DNA of 64,000 nt from Cacconaster sp045114175 (GTDB lineage: Bacteria; Bacteroidota; Bacteroidia; Bacteroidales; UBA932): the NCBI GenBank assembly GCA_045114175.1, contig JBGUJZ010000048.1, positions 6,954 to 70,953 of the forward strand, given 5' to 3'. Every line of letters begins with the position of its first letter. Within the stretch, counting starts at the first letter, position 1. Shown piece after piece: positions 49,560 to 59,112 of this stretch. Position numbers and translations under genes: made by a program. The notes below the pieces were generated by a model. It had not been told where the DNA came from, did not search any database, and saw only the letters and a program-made list of their open reading frames with translations.

Positions 49560-51383
49560 TTATGAAAAGTCTTGTAAACTGCAAAGATGCGAATAAAGTC
49601 CGCCTTTTGCAACCAATTCGTCGTGGGTGCCCCGTTCTGCGACGGCGCCGTCTCGGAGCACGATGATCTCGTCGGCGTGGCGAACGGTGGAAAGGCGGTG
49701 GGCGATTACCAGCGAGGTGCGGTTTTGCATGAGCCCCGCAAGCGCTTCCTGCACAAGCCGTTCGCTCTCGGTATCGAGACTCGAGGTGGCCTCGTCCAGA
49801 ATCAGGATGGGGGGATTCTTCAGCACGGCGCGGGCAATGGCAATCCGCTGCCGCTGGCCGCCGGAGAGCTTTTCGCCGCCTTCGCCGATATTGGTCAGGT
49901 AGCCCTTTTCCATCCGGGAGATGAATTCGTCGGCATTGGCAATCCTGGCGGCCGCCACGACCTGCTCCATCGTGACGTTCTCGCGGCCGAAGGCGATATT
50001 GCCGAATACCGTGTCGTTGAAGAGCACCGCCTCCTGAGGCACGATTCCCATCAGGCTGCGCAGGTCGCCCAATCGCAGCGATCTGATATCATTGCCATCC
50101 AGCAGGATGCGGCCTTCCTCTACATCCCGGAAGCGGGGGAGCAGGTCGGCCAACGTAGATTTTCCGGCGCCGGAGGGGCCTACGATGGCCACCATCTTGC
50201 CCTTGGGCAGGGTGAAGCTGACCTCGCGAAGCACCGGCTCACCACCATACGAGAAAGTAACCCCACGGTACTCAATACCCTTTTCAAATCCGGTAACGGG
50301 CTTGGCATCAGGGGCTTCCTTGATACGTGCGGGAGTATCGAGCAGCGCAAAGATCCGTTCGCCGGAAACCAGTCCCTTGCGGATCTGCGCGTAGGAATTG
50401 GAGAGCGCCTTGGCCGGTTCCAGCACCTTCCAATAAAACATGATATAGACGATGAAGCTCTCCCAGCTCATTCCGAGCTTGCCGTGAAGGTTGAGCCAGC
50501 CGCCGTAGAAAAGAACCACGGCGCCGATGGTGATGCCCAGAAACTCGGAGGTGGGGGAGGCCAGTTCCTGCCGGTTCCAGACGCGGCGGAGCGACCGGCG
50601 ATGATCGTCATTGGTCTTCGTAAAACGTTCGCCCACATAGCGTTCTGCCCGGAAGGCCTTGATGATGCGTGCCCCCGAGAGCGCCTCGTCGAAATGGCTG
50701 AGGATGCGTCCCATCAGGCTCTGCGTCTCCACGCTTTCCGCGCGCAGGCGGCGCGTAATGCGGGTAATGACCAGGGCCGAGAGTGGCAAGGCAATGAGGG
50801 AAACCAGCGTCAGCCGGGGCGACATGTAGAAGAGCATCGCCAGGAAACCGATCACCAGCAGCGGCTCGCGGAAAAGTACGTGGAAACTGCCGGCAATGCT
50901 GTTCTGCACTTCGCTCACGTCATTTGAAACGCTTGAGAGGATATCCCCCTTGCGGGTTTCGCCATAACCCCCCACCGGCATCGCGGCAATCTTGCGAAAG
51001 AGGTCGTCACGCAGGTTGCCCATCATCCGCGTCTTGAGGCTTACCAGGATCCGCTGGGAAAGGTAGCGGCAGAGGTCGGCCATAAAGCAGGCGGCCACCA
51101 GCGAAAGGCTCACCAGCAGCAGGCCGCGCAGCACGCCGCCCGACTGGATGGTATCGGCCAGCAGCCAGGAAAAGTATGCCTTAACATAATCCAGCGAGAA
51201 GGCGAATTCTGGCCGGGCCGTGACGGTAATGGTTTCATTTTCAAAGAGAACGGTCAGGAACGGACCCAGCAGCGCATAGTTGGCAATGCCGAAGACGACC
51301 GAAAGGATCGAAAGCAGCAGGTAGGGCGGCCAGTAGCGGCCGTAAGGTTTCCCATATTGCAATATGCGGCGGAAGGTACTCAT
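49560..51383 (-). CDS. MsbA-like ABC exporter (fused permease-ATPase)
   Basis: A 607-residue half-transporter. Six membrane segments occupy about residues 1-330, followed by an ATPase with 'VGPSGAGKSTLADLLP' (Walker A), 'KLSGGQRQRIAIARA' (signature), 'ILILDEATSSLDTESE' (Walker B) and 'VIAHRLST' (H-loop). Homologues export lipids, glycolipids or peptides. It overlaps the end of the glycosyltransferase gene by four bases, which implies that the two products act together. Confidence 0.93.
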   Translation of the reverse strand: MSTFRRILQYGKPYGRYWPPYLLLSILSVVFGIANYALLGPFLTVLFENETITVTARPEFAFSLDYVKAYFSWLLADTIQSGGVLRGLLLVSLSLVAACFMADLCRYLSQRILVSLKTRMMGNLRDDLFRKIAAMPVGGYGETRKGDILSSVSNDVSEVQNSIAGSFHVLFREPLLVIGFLAMLFYMSPRLTLVSLIALPLSALVITRITRRLRAESVETQSLMGRILSHFDEALSGARIIKAFRAERYVGERFTKTNDDHRRSLRRVWNRQELASPTSEFLGITIGAVVLFYGGWLNLHGKLGMSWESFIVYIMFYWKVLEPAKALSNSYAQIRKGLVSGERIFALLDTPARIKEAPDAKPVTGFEKGIEYRGVTFSYGGEPVLREVSFTLPKGKMVAIVGPSGAGKSTLADLLPRFRDVEEGRILLDGNDIRSLRLGDLRSLMGIVPQEAVLFNDTVFGNIAFGRENVTMEQVVAAARIANADEFISRMEKGYLTNIGEGGEKLSGGQRQRIAIARAVLKNPPILILDEATSSLDTESERLVQEALAGLMQNRTSLVIAHRLSTVRHADEIIVLRDGAVAERGTHDELVAKGGLYSHLCSLQDFS

Positions 51384-52492
51384 CGTTTCCGGACCAGGGT
51401 TTCAACGTATTGCAGGTAGCGGGCGGTTACCCGTTCCCAGGTATAATGGTCGCGGACCAGCGCAAAGTTGGTTTCCACGGCTTTTGAAAAATCTTGCATT
51501 TCAGCCGCCTTTTGCAGCGCTTCGGCAATATCATCGGCCCGCTCGGGGCGCACCCAGAGGGCACTGTCGGGCTGCAGCACCTCCTGATTTGCTTCGATGC
51601 TCGAAGCCAGAATGGGGCGGCGGTAGCTCATCGCTTCCAGCAGCACGATAGAGAGTCCCTCAATCGTGGAGGGGAGGCAGAAGAGGGCGGCGTTGCGCAA
51701 CAGGCAATCCTTGTCGGCTCCGTAAACAGCCCCGGTAAACACCACCTCCGGATGTCCCTCGCCCAGCGCATGAAGCTTTGCCACATAGTCAGGCATCGCA
51801 TCGTTCGCACCGGCAATCACCAGTTTCCAGCCGGAAAGGCCGGCGGCCAGGAAGCCCTGAATCAGGTAGTCCGGATTCTTGTCGGGCACCAGGCGGCCCA
51901 TGGACAGGAAAAACCGGCCCGGGGTAAGGTCGAACCGCTGCAGGATTTCGGAAGCAGGTGCTTCGGCCGGCGGCAGGTTGACCGCGGTGGGGATGGTGAC
52001 CGCATCGCGGTTGTAATGCTCTTTGTAGTAGCGGACCTGGCTCTCGCTGCACATGATCAGGTGGCGGTTCGTGCGGGCGGAGCGGCGCTCCATCCGCTTG
52101 AGGATCCGCTGCTGGCGCGGAGAGTACTTGCTGCGCTGCCATTCGTGGCCGTGCCCCTCCATCACCGTGGGGATGCCGCAGAGCCGGGGAATCCAGCTCC
52201 AGAGAGCCGGCGGCCAGGCATTGTAGTGAATCAGCGAGACCCCCTTCTCGCGGAACAGCGTGCGCAGGGTGGCCTTCAGGGATACCCATGGTTTGCAGAG
52301 CAGATTGCTTTTCGGCCCCTTCATGGAAATTACCTTGAATCCGTTCACGGTCTCTACGCCGCGGTGGTCACTTTCGCAATAGACGACCGCTTCGTGGCCA
52401 GCGCGCACGAGTTGCGTAGCGAGATTGTACATATAGTTCTCGATACCGCCCAGGATCCGGATATCCCGTCCGCCTATGAAGACGATTTTCAT
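51380..52492 (-). CDS. Glycosyltransferase, GT4-like
   Basis: A 370-residue enzyme with the two Rossmann domains of GT-B transferases. The N-terminus 'IVFIGGRDIRILGGIENYMYNLA' (seen as 'GRDIRILGGIENYMYNLA') and the C-terminal 'LPSTIEGLSIVLLEAMSYRRPILAS' in part ('PSTIEGLSIVLLEAMSYRRP', EX7E motif) identify family GT4. Donor and acceptor are unknown. I start at the ATG at 52492, which overlaps the radical SAM stop (ATGA); the longer frame carries 57 codons shadowing the upstream gene. Confidence 0.9.
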   Translation of the reverse strand: MKIVFIGGRDIRILGGIENYMYNLATQLVRAGHEAVVYCESDHRGVETVNGFKVISMKGPKSNLLCKPWVSLKATLRTLFREKGVSLIHYNAWPPALWSWIPRLCGIPTVMEGHGHEWQRSKYSPRQQRILKRMERRSARTNRHLIMCSESQVRYYKEHYNRDAVTIPTAVNLPPAEAPASEILQRFDLTPGRFFLSMGRLVPDKNPDYLIQGFLAAGLSGWKLVIAGANDAMPDYVAKLHALGEGHPEVVFTGAVYGADKDCLLRNAALFCLPSTIEGLSIVLLEAMSYRRPILASSIEANQEVLQPDSALWVRPERADDIAEALQKAAEMQDFSKAVETNFALVRDHYTWERVTARYLQYVETLVRKR

Positions 52493-53517
52493 AGGCCCTG
52501 CAGGTCGTTGTTTCCTACGTGATAGAACGGAATGCAGCCGGTATCCACTTTTCCGCCGCGCATAACCTTGAGGCGGTTCTTGACGACCCATGGCAGGATC
52601 TGGCGCAAGTATTTGTGCATCACCGGCGAAACGGAGCCGATCATCCAGCAGTTCTTGGGACAATGGGCCACCTTGTCGCGTACAGCGGCCGCCTGCGGAC
52701 TGTTCCAGATTTCATCGAAGGAGGCCTCCTTGAGGTTGCCCATCGATGCAAACCAGCATCGCTCCTCCATACCGTTGCAGGGGAGAATGTTGCCGTAGGG
52801 ATCCAGGAAGAAGTTCTCACTGCCGGCCTCGCAGGGAAGCATGCGGCGTCCGCCACGGACGTAGTTGATCAGGCCCAGATTGAAGAAGGCGCGGAACCAC
52901 GATTTGGGGTTGTTCTCCTTCATCAACCGCTGGATCAGTTCGTCGAAGTTGGCGCAAACCTCATCCAGGTTGGTCACCTGGTTGTCGTACTTATGGAAGT
53001 AGAAAGAATTGTGGAAGCTCGCGGTGGCGAACTCCATCTTCAGGTTCTTATTAAGTTCGTAAAGGTCCAGCATGTCGCCCGAATTGTTGTTCGATACGGT
53101 AATGCCAAATCCGATGTCTTTCACGCCCATACGTCTGAGTTCCAGCAAGGTGCGGAGTCCCTTGTCGAATCCGCCTTCGCGGCCGCGCAGCTCGTCGTTC
53201 TTCACGCTGAGGCCTTCGATACTGATGCGGAAACCCAGGTCCGGATACTTCTTGGCAAGTGCAATAATCCGGTCGCTGAACCAGCCGCTGGTAGAGAAAA
53301 CAATGCGTTTCGTCTTCTTGCGCAGGATCTTGACAATCTCCTCGATATCTTCACGAATGAACGGTTCTCCACCGGTAATGTTGACCGAATGCATCTGGGG
53401 CAATTTCTCCAGCAGTTCGGGTGCGAACTCCTCGGAGGGTTTGGTGGGATTCGCCCAGATGTTGCACATCTTGCAGCGCATCGGGCAGCGGTAGGTTACG
53501 ATGATGGAGCCGTCCAT
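52489..53517 (-). CDS. Radical SAM protein with SPASM-like C-terminus
   Basis: A 342-residue enzyme with the radical SAM cluster motif CxxxCxxC in 'TYRCPMRCKMCNIW', the 'NITGGEPFIRED' strand, and a C-terminal cysteine-rich SPASM/twitch-like region ('MLPCEAGSENFFLDPYGNILPC' in part, 'NCWMIGS'). Such proteins modify peptides, sugars or lipids. No precursor peptide gene is seen beside it. The four-base overlap with a glycosyltransferase gene and the following ABC exporter suggest a modification of an envelope glycan or lipid. The substrate is unknown. Confidence 0.9.
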   Translation of the reverse strand: MDGSIIVTYRCPMRCKMCNIWANPTKPSEEFAPELLEKLPQMHSVNITGGEPFIREDIEEIVKILRKKTKRIVFSTSGWFSDRIIALAKKYPDLGFRISIEGLSVKNDELRGREGGFDKGLRTLLELRRMGVKDIGFGITVSNNNSGDMLDLYELNKNLKMEFATASFHNSFYFHKYDNQVTNLDEVCANFDELIQRLMKENNPKSWFRAFFNLGLINYVRGGRRMLPCEAGSENFFLDPYGNILPCNGMEERCWFASMGNLKEASFDEIWNSPQAAAVRDKVAHCPKNCWMIGSVSPVMHKYLRQILPWVVKNRLKVMRGGKVDTGCIPFYHVGNNDLQGL

Positions 53518-53528
53518 AGTTCAGAATA

Positions 53529-55031
53529 TTAGCCGCAGTGATAGTATTTGTTGACCAGTTCACCCATCAGGGCCGGGTGGCGTTCCACCTGCTCGCGGAT
53601 GCGGGCGTCGTCGTAAGCCTTGAGTTTGGCGATGGTCCCGTCGATCAGAGCCGGGCTGAAGACGCCGGAATCCTCAAAAAGGGCACGGCTGCGCTCGAGC
53701 ATCAGGGCCGATTCGTAGCACGATGCGGGCAACTGCTTGAGCGAGTGAAGCTTGGCTTCGTTGCCCTTGGCGTGGATGTTTACATCTACGTAGGTATCTT
53801 CCGCCACCTGCAGGGCATCCGGCATGTTGATGCCGATGCGGGCTGCATTCACCAGACCGGCCATCATGTTGTAGATGTCGGCACTTCCGTCCGGAGAGCG
53901 CATCTCTACGGTCTGCTTGCTGGGGGCAGTGTACGCCTGGCCGGCCTCGAGCGGATTGGCGAGGGCCACCATATCGGCGTTACCCGTCCAGCCGAGCGGT
54001 ACGCGAACCAGCACCGAGCGATTGCGGTCGCCCCAGCAGATGCTGGTAGGCGCCTCCTGGTGCGGCACGAGACGGAAATAGGAGGTCGGGTTGGTGTTGC
54101 CGAAGGCCGTGAGACCTGCGGCGCATTTCATATAGCCGGCGATGGCTTTGCGGGCCAGGTCGGAGAGGCGGCCGTTCTCAATCATCATGGACTGGTCGCC
54201 CTTCATGATACGGGTGTGGAAGTGGAGGCCGCTGCCTGCCTTGCCCACGGTAATCTTGGGCGCAAAGGTGACATCGAGCCCATACTGGTAGGCCAGCGTG
54301 CGGAGAATCCACTTGGCCATCAGCAACTGGTCAGCTGCCGTCTCCACCGGGTTGACCAGGAACTCGATCTCATTCTGTTCGTAGATCTTGCCGTCCTGGC
54401 GGAAGTTGCCCACCTCGGAGTGGCCGTACTTGATCTGGCCGCCCACCTGGGCAATCAGGCGCATAGCTTCCGTGCGGAAGGCTTCGAACTTGGTAAAGGG
54501 AGAGGATTCGTGGTAGCCATGCTGGTCGGGAGTGGGGAAGAGTTCGTCATCTTTATCCACTACATAGTATTCCAGTTCGCCCATGGCCTCGAAGCGGCAA
54601 CCGGTCTGCTCCTGGAAGACCTTGTGCGCTTTGCGGAGCGTATATTCGGGCGCGGTTTCAAGCGGCAGGCCGTCCTTGGTGAAGTAAGAGCAAATCAGGC
54701 CCAGGGTGGGCGTGTCTGCAAAGGGGTCCAGATAGGCCGTGGAGAAGCGCGGAATCACGTATAAGTCGCTGGAATGCGCGTCGATATAGGGGAAGAGGCT
54801 GGAGCCGTCCACCCGTTCGCCGTACGAGAGAATGCTATCCAGATAGGCGAGGTTCGTGACTGGGAAATTGAGGGTCTTCAGTCTACCGTCAGCCGCCGCA
54901 TAGCGGAAGTTGACAATGCGGACGTCATTCTCAATGATGAAATGAATGATATCTTTCTTGGTGAAGTCCTGCGGCAATTTGCCTAGCTGGCTCACCAGCG
55001 GATTGATGTTGTAATCAAGTATAGGATTCAT
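53529..55031 (-). CDS. Glutamine synthetase family protein
   Basis: A 500-residue glutamine-synthetase-fold ligase. N-terminal beta-grasp residues precede 'CRFEAMGELEYYVVD' (catalytic Glu), 'GKAGSGLHFHTRI' (the family's GsGmH.H motif) and 'TSYFRLVPHQEAPTSICWGDRNRSVLVRVP' in part, with Arg residues of the active site. It is distinct from the large GSIII type also found in Bacteroidota and slightly longer than GSI. It probably makes glutamine from glutamate and ammonia, but another gamma-glutamyl acceptor cannot be excluded. It lies 11 bases before the radical SAM gene. Confidence 0.85.
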   Translation of the reverse strand: MNPILDYNINPLVSQLGKLPQDFTKKDIIHFIIENDVRIVNFRYAAADGRLKTLNFPVTNLAYLDSILSYGERVDGSSLFPYIDAHSSDLYVIPRFSTAYLDPFADTPTLGLICSYFTKDGLPLETAPEYTLRKAHKVFQEQTGCRFEAMGELEYYVVDKDDELFPTPDQHGYHESSPFTKFEAFRTEAMRLIAQVGGQIKYGHSEVGNFRQDGKIYEQNEIEFLVNPVETAADQLLMAKWILRTLAYQYGLDVTFAPKITVGKAGSGLHFHTRIMKGDQSMMIENGRLSDLARKAIAGYMKCAAGLTAFGNTNPTSYFRLVPHQEAPTSICWGDRNRSVLVRVPLGWTGNADMVALANPLEAGQAYTAPSKQTVEMRSPDGSADIYNMMAGLVNAARIGINMPDALQVAEDTYVDVNIHAKGNEAKLHSLKQLPASCYESALMLERSRALFEDSGVFSPALIDGTIAKLKAYDDARIREQVERHPALMGELVNKYYHCG

Positions 55032-55071
55032 AGTTATTCGTATAGATTAGTCTGCTAAGATACGAAAAAAT

Positions 55072-55791
55072 CTATTGCTTTACGAAGCGATAGACAATCT
55101 CGCCGGCCTGCTGTTCAGGGGCGGAGGCATCGGCGTTGAAAACGGACTTTTTGGCTGCCCGGATGGCGAATTCCCAGAGTTGGGAGTCCGGAGTGGAAAC
55201 CGCTTCGTTCACCTTGGCGCCAACCACCCGTCCTTTGCGGTTGACCAGGATGGAGACATAGACGTCTCCCGCTCCGTAACCCTGATAAGCAGGTACGGGC
55301 AAGCTGTATTTGGTGCGCCCCTCCAGCATCCAGGAAATCACGCTGGGACCCACGTAGGCCGGGGCATCGTCCTTGGGTTGCTCCTTTTTGGAAATCTCTA
55401 CCAGATCGTCGTTTTTGGCTTCCTGCATCGCTTCGCGACGGGAAGCGTCCAGCCGTTTCTGGAGATCCTCCGCCTCGTTGTAAACCTCGGCGGGATTCTT
55501 GTGGCGGTCGTCTTTGAGTGCTCGCCCTACGTCAACGGATGCGTTGCGAATCTCCTGCGGACGGCCAATCTGCTCGTCCAGTTCGCGGCTGATCTGCTCC
55601 TTGAAAGCCTCCTCCTTCTGGCGTGCCTCAATCTCCTCCTGTTTGGTGAAGTCCAGCACAAAAGAAGACTCCCGGTCCGCCATCTTGGTGATGGTAACCA
55701 GGAGAATTACAATCAAAGCGATGAGATGGAACGCCAGTGTCGTGTAGAGTCCCGCCTTCTTTTCTTCGCTTATCTTCTTCCAGAAGGACAT
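55072..55791 (-). CDS. TonB-like energy transducer
   Basis: A 239-residue protein with a single N-terminal membrane helix (about 15-36), a charged, Glu/Lys-rich periplasmic spacer (40-150), and a C-terminal TonB-like domain ('VYVSILVNRKGRVVGAKVNEA' in part, 'FAIRAAKKSVFN'). It would transmit energy from the ExbB/ExbD complex to outer-membrane receptors or act in a related Tol-like function; the spacer resembles TolA as much as TonB. Its start overlaps the uridine kinase stop by one base. Confidence 0.75.
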   Translation of the reverse strand: MSFWKKISEEKKAGLYTTLAFHLIALIVILLVTITKMADRESSFVLDFTKQEEIEARQKEEAFKEQISRELDEQIGRPQEIRNASVDVGRALKDDRHKNPAEVYNEAEDLQKRLDASRREAMQEAKNDDLVEISKKEQPKDDAPAYVGPSVISWMLEGRTKYSLPVPAYQGYGAGDVYVSILVNRKGRVVGAKVNEAVSTPDSQLWEFAIRAAKKSVFNADASAPEQQAGEIVYRFVKQ

Positions 55792-56414
55792 TACTCCTCT
55801 TCCTTCTCTTTCAGCGCATGCTTGATGGTGGCTGTCAGAATCTGGATGGCGACACGGTTGTGGCCGCCCTGCGGCACGATAATATCGGCTACGCGCTTGC
55901 TGGGTTCAATGAACTGCAGGTACATGGGCTTGACCGTCTTGGTGTAGCGGTCCATCACCCATTCCACATCCTTACCTCTCTCGCGGATATCGCGGGCGAT
56001 GACGCGCATCAGGCGGTCGTCATCGTCGGCATCCACGAATACTTTGATATCCAGTTCATCTACCAACTCCTTGCAACTGAGGATCAGAATACCCTCCACG
56101 ATGATGATCGGGGCGGGGGAGGTGTGGACCGTTTCCGTCGTGGAGCGGGAGCAGGTGATATAGGAATAGACCGGCTGCTCCACATCCTTTCCCTCTTTCA
56201 GCAACTGTACGTTCTTCACCAGCAGGTCCCAGTCAATGGCGTTGGGATGGTCAAAGTTGAGGGCCTGCCGCTCTGCCAGCGGAAGATGGCTCTGGTCTTT
56301 GTAGTAGGAGTCTTGCGAGATGACCACCACGTGGTCGTGCATCTTCTCCGTGATTTTGCGGGCGACCGTCGTCTTACCCGAACCGGAGCCTCCGGCGATA
56401 CCGATGATAAGCAT
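55791..56414 (-). CDS. udk: Uridine/cytidine kinase
   Basis: A 207-residue kinase that phosphorylates uridine and cytidine for pyrimidine salvage. The P-loop is 'IGIAGGSGSGKTTVARKI', with 'VISQDSYYKDQSHL', 'NFDHPNAIDWDLL' and 'VEGILILSCKELVDE' as in Udk. It starts six bases after asnS. Confidence 0.95.
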   Translation of the reverse strand: MLIIGIAGGSGSGKTTVARKITEKMHDHVVVISQDSYYKDQSHLPLAERQALNFDHPNAIDWDLLVKNVQLLKEGKDVEQPVYSYITCSRSTTETVHTSPAPIIIVEGILILSCKELVDELDIKVFVDADDDDRLMRVIARDIRERGKDVEWVMDRYTKTVKPMYLQFIEPSKRVADIIVPQGGHNRVAIQILTATIKHALKEKEEE

Positions 56415-56420
56415 AGTGTA

Positions 56421-57803
56421 TTAGAATTCAGCAGTTTTAGGAGTTCGGGGGAAGGGGATCACGTCGCGGATGTTGGCCATGCCGGTCACAAAGAGCAGCA
56501 GGCGTTCGAATCCGAGACCGAATCCGCTGTGCGGGCAGGTGCCGAAGCGGCGGGTGTCGATGTACCACCAGAGGTTGGTGGTATCCATCTTCAGTTCGTC
56601 GATGCGGTTGGTCAGCTTCTCGAGCGACGATTCACGCTCGCTGCCGCCGATGATTTCGCCAATCTTCGGGAAGAGCACGTCGGTGCCACGAACGGTCTTG
56701 CCGTCGTTGTTCTGCTTCATATAGAAGGCTTTGATATCCTTCGGGTAGTCGGTCAGAATGACCGGTTTCTTGAAGTGCTTCTCCACGAGATAGCGCTCAT
56801 GCTCGCTCTGCAGGTCCACGCCCCAGGAGACCGGGAATTCGAACTTCTGGCCCGATTTGAGCAGGATGTCGATACCTTCCGTATAGGTTAGGCGAACGAA
56901 GTCGGTGGAAATGACGCTCTTGAGGCGGTCGATCAGTTCCGGATCAATCATCTTGTTCAGGAAGGCCAGATCGTCGGCGCAGTTGTCAAGCGCATAGCGG
57001 ACCAGGTATTTGATGAAATCCTCTTCGAGGTCCATCAGGTCGTTCACGTCGTAGAAGGCCATCTCCGGCTCAATCATCCAGAACTCAGCCAGGTGGCGCG
57101 GGGTGTTGGAGTTCTCCGCACGGAAGGTGGGGCCGAAGGTGTAGATGTTGCCCAATGCGGTTGCACCGAGCTCACCCTCCAACTGTCCACTGACGGTCAG
57201 CGAAGTATGGCGGCCAAAGAAATCCTGGCCATAATCAATCTTTCCGTCTTCTCCGCGAGGCGGATTCTCCGGGTCGAGCGTCGTTACCTGGAACATCTCA
57301 CCGGCACCTTCGCAGTCGGAAGCGGTAATGATAGGGGTATGCAGGTAGAAGAAGCCTCTGTCGTTGAAGTATTTGTGGATGGCAAAAGCCATGGCGTGAC
57401 GGATGCGGAGCACCGCACCGAAGGTGTTCGTACGCGGGCGCAGGTGTGCAATCTCGCGCAGGAATTCCATGCTGTGTCCCTTCTTCTGAAGCGGATAGAC
57501 CTCCGGGTCGGCGGTGCCCAGTACCTCGATCGTGCGGGCCTGAACCTCTACGGCCTGTCCGCTACCTACCGATTCAACCAGTTTGCCGGTTACGGCCAGG
57601 CAGGCGCCGGTAGTCACCTTCTTGAGGAGTTCCTCGTCGAAGGCGGTCGGGTCGCAAACCACCTGCAGGTTGTTGATGGTAGAGCCGTCGTTGAGGGCGA
57701 TGAAGGCCACATTCTTGTTGCCGCGCTTGGTGCGGACCCAGCCTTTCACCAGGACTTCTCCACCCGGTGCTTCCTGAAGTATTTCCTTGATTCTCTTGAT
57801 CAT
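56421..57803 (-). CDS. asnS: Asparaginyl-tRNA synthetase
   Basis: A 460-residue class II synthetase charging tRNA-Asn. The N-terminal OB-fold ('VLVKGWVRTKRGNKNVAFIALNDG' region) is followed by the catalytic domain with 'FRAENSNTPRHLAEFWMIEPE' in part, 'DYPKDIKAFYMKQNNDGKTV' in part, and motif 3 'GFGLGFERLLLFVTG'. Its presence makes tRNA-dependent asparagine formation unnecessary. It follows the alkaline phosphatase gene by 12 bases. Confidence 0.97.
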   Translation of the reverse strand: MIKRIKEILQEAPGGEVLVKGWVRTKRGNKNVAFIALNDGSTINNLQVVCDPTAFDEELLKKVTTGACLAVTGKLVESVGSGQAVEVQARTIEVLGTADPEVYPLQKKGHSMEFLREIAHLRPRTNTFGAVLRIRHAMAFAIHKYFNDRGFFYLHTPIITASDCEGAGEMFQVTTLDPENPPRGEDGKIDYGQDFFGRHTSLTVSGQLEGELGATALGNIYTFGPTFRAENSNTPRHLAEFWMIEPEMAFYDVNDLMDLEEDFIKYLVRYALDNCADDLAFLNKMIDPELIDRLKSVISTDFVRLTYTEGIDILLKSGQKFEFPVSWGVDLQSEHERYLVEKHFKKPVILTDYPKDIKAFYMKQNNDGKTVRGTDVLFPKIGEIIGGSERESSLEKLTNRIDELKMDTTNLWWYIDTRRFGTCPHSGFGLGFERLLLFVTGMANIRDVIPFPRTPKTAEF

Positions 57804-57815
57804 TACTGTAATAGT

Positions 57816-59048
57816 TTATTCAAAATCAACACCCATGGCCTTGCAGATCTTGCGCGGGATCTCCGTATTGTCCAGACGGCCGGCAAACAGTTGGCTGCCA
57901 GGGCCTACTGCCCAGACGGGAACGGGCATGCCCGTATGCGATCCGGTGGTCCAGCCGACGCGAGCCTTTTCAGAATACTCCTGCTGGACGGCCTTGGTGT
58001 TCATATATTGTTCTGCATCATTCGTTGATTCGTTGGTTTTAACCTCGTCAAAGACGGTCAGGTCAAACCAGTATCCCTTCTCGCGACCCAGCGATACGCC
58101 GCCGGTCTCATGGTCGGCCGTAACGACGATCAGCGTCTGCTTGGGATGTTTCTTGTAAAACTCGTAGGCCACGGCAACCGCCTTGTCGAAATCGAGCGTC
58201 TCAAAGATATCCGAGATGGTGTTGTTGCTGTGTGCGGCATAGTCAATCAAACCGCCTTCCGCCATCAGGAAGAAGCCTTTACTGTCTTTTTCCAGTACCT
58301 GAATAGCGGCGTCAACCACCTGGGCCAGATTCAGTTCGTCTTCTGCGCAACCGAAACGGAAAGGCAGCGAGCCCTCATAGTCAGTTTTGCGGGTGAGGAT
58401 AATCTTGTCGCACTTCTTCTGGGCGAACTCATCCAGTCCGCGGGCGAAAGTATATCCCGCTGCTTCTGCGGCATCGCCCAGATAGGGGAGCGGCTCTTCC
58501 AGCTTGGGGCTTCCGTTGGGGTGGAGATATCCGCCGCCGCCAAAGAATTCAAAACCGGACTCGGCCAGTTCCAGGCCAATCGGGTAGTAGTCGCTGCGGT
58601 TTACGTTGTGTGCGTAGAATGCAGCGGGGGTTGCGTGATTGATGCCCACCGTGGTCATGATGCCGATTTTGTAACCGGCTTCGTGGAGGGTGTAGGCTAT
58701 ACTTTTGAGCGGCAATGAATCGGGATTCATTCCCAGCATATGATTCTTCGTTTTGTAGCCCGTTGCAAGGGCGGTTCCGGCTGCAGAGGAGCAGGTGATG
58801 GGATTGCTGGACGAGAAAGTGGTAGCCATGCCCAACACTGGGAACTGGGTGAATGTAAGTGGATCTTGACCGCAGGCGTCACCGCGCTCCTGCGCCAGAT
58901 AAGCCTCTGCCAGCGCCACATGGGAGAATCCCATGCCATCGCCGATAAAGAGGAATGTATACTTCGCCTTGTTGCTGCTGCAGCCGGTGGCCATCAGCGC
59001 AATCGCAAGGACGAAAGTAAAAATAGGGGTTGTTTTTTTCATCTGCAC
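57816..59048 (-). CDS. Alkaline phosphatase, lipoprotein
   Basis: A 410-residue phosphomonoesterase. It has a lipoprotein signal ('ALMATGCSSN'), the metal-binding 'FLFIGDGMGFSHVALAE', the nucleophile Ser in 'TCSSAAGTALATGYKT', 'MAEGGLIDYAAHSN' and 'VVTADHETGGVSLG'. It releases phosphate from organic esters outside the cytoplasm. A second ATG two codons in (59042, 'MKKTTPIF') may be the real start. No Pho box was recognised. Confidence 0.93.
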   Translation of the reverse strand: MQMKKTTPIFTFVLAIALMATGCSSNKAKYTFLFIGDGMGFSHVALAEAYLAQERGDACGQDPLTFTQFPVLGMATTFSSSNPITCSSAAGTALATGYKTKNHMLGMNPDSLPLKSIAYTLHEAGYKIGIMTTVGINHATPAAFYAHNVNRSDYYPIGLELAESGFEFFGGGGYLHPNGSPKLEEPLPYLGDAAEAAGYTFARGLDEFAQKKCDKIILTRKTDYEGSLPFRFGCAEDELNLAQVVDAAIQVLEKDSKGFFLMAEGGLIDYAAHSNNTISDIFETLDFDKAVAVAYEFYKKHPKQTLIVVTADHETGGVSLGREKGYWFDLTVFDEVKTNESTNDAEQYMNTKAVQQEYSEKARVGWTTGSHTGMPVPVWAVGPGSQLFAGRLDNTEIPRKICKAMGVDFE

Positions 59049-59060
59049 AGTATCTTTAAC

Positions 59061-59098
59061 GTAACAAAAAGAAGGGTGACGCTGCGGCCACCCTTCTT
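59061..59098 (-). terminator. Terminator after the exbB/exbD cluster
   Basis: On the minus strand AAGAAGGGTG and CACCCTTCTT form a ten-base-pair stem with a ten-base loop, and the falling arm runs into TTTTTG. It lies 14 bases past the last exbD stop and separates that cluster from the alkaline phosphatase gene. Confidence 0.8.
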
Positions 59099-59112
59099 CC
59101 TTTCAGCGTAGA

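Noticed and set aside
52492..53517. A RiPP maturation system around the radical SAM gene
   Set aside because: No small precursor-peptide ORF, peptidase-exporter or RRE-like domain is seen nearby; the neighbours are a glycosyltransferase and glutamine synthetase.
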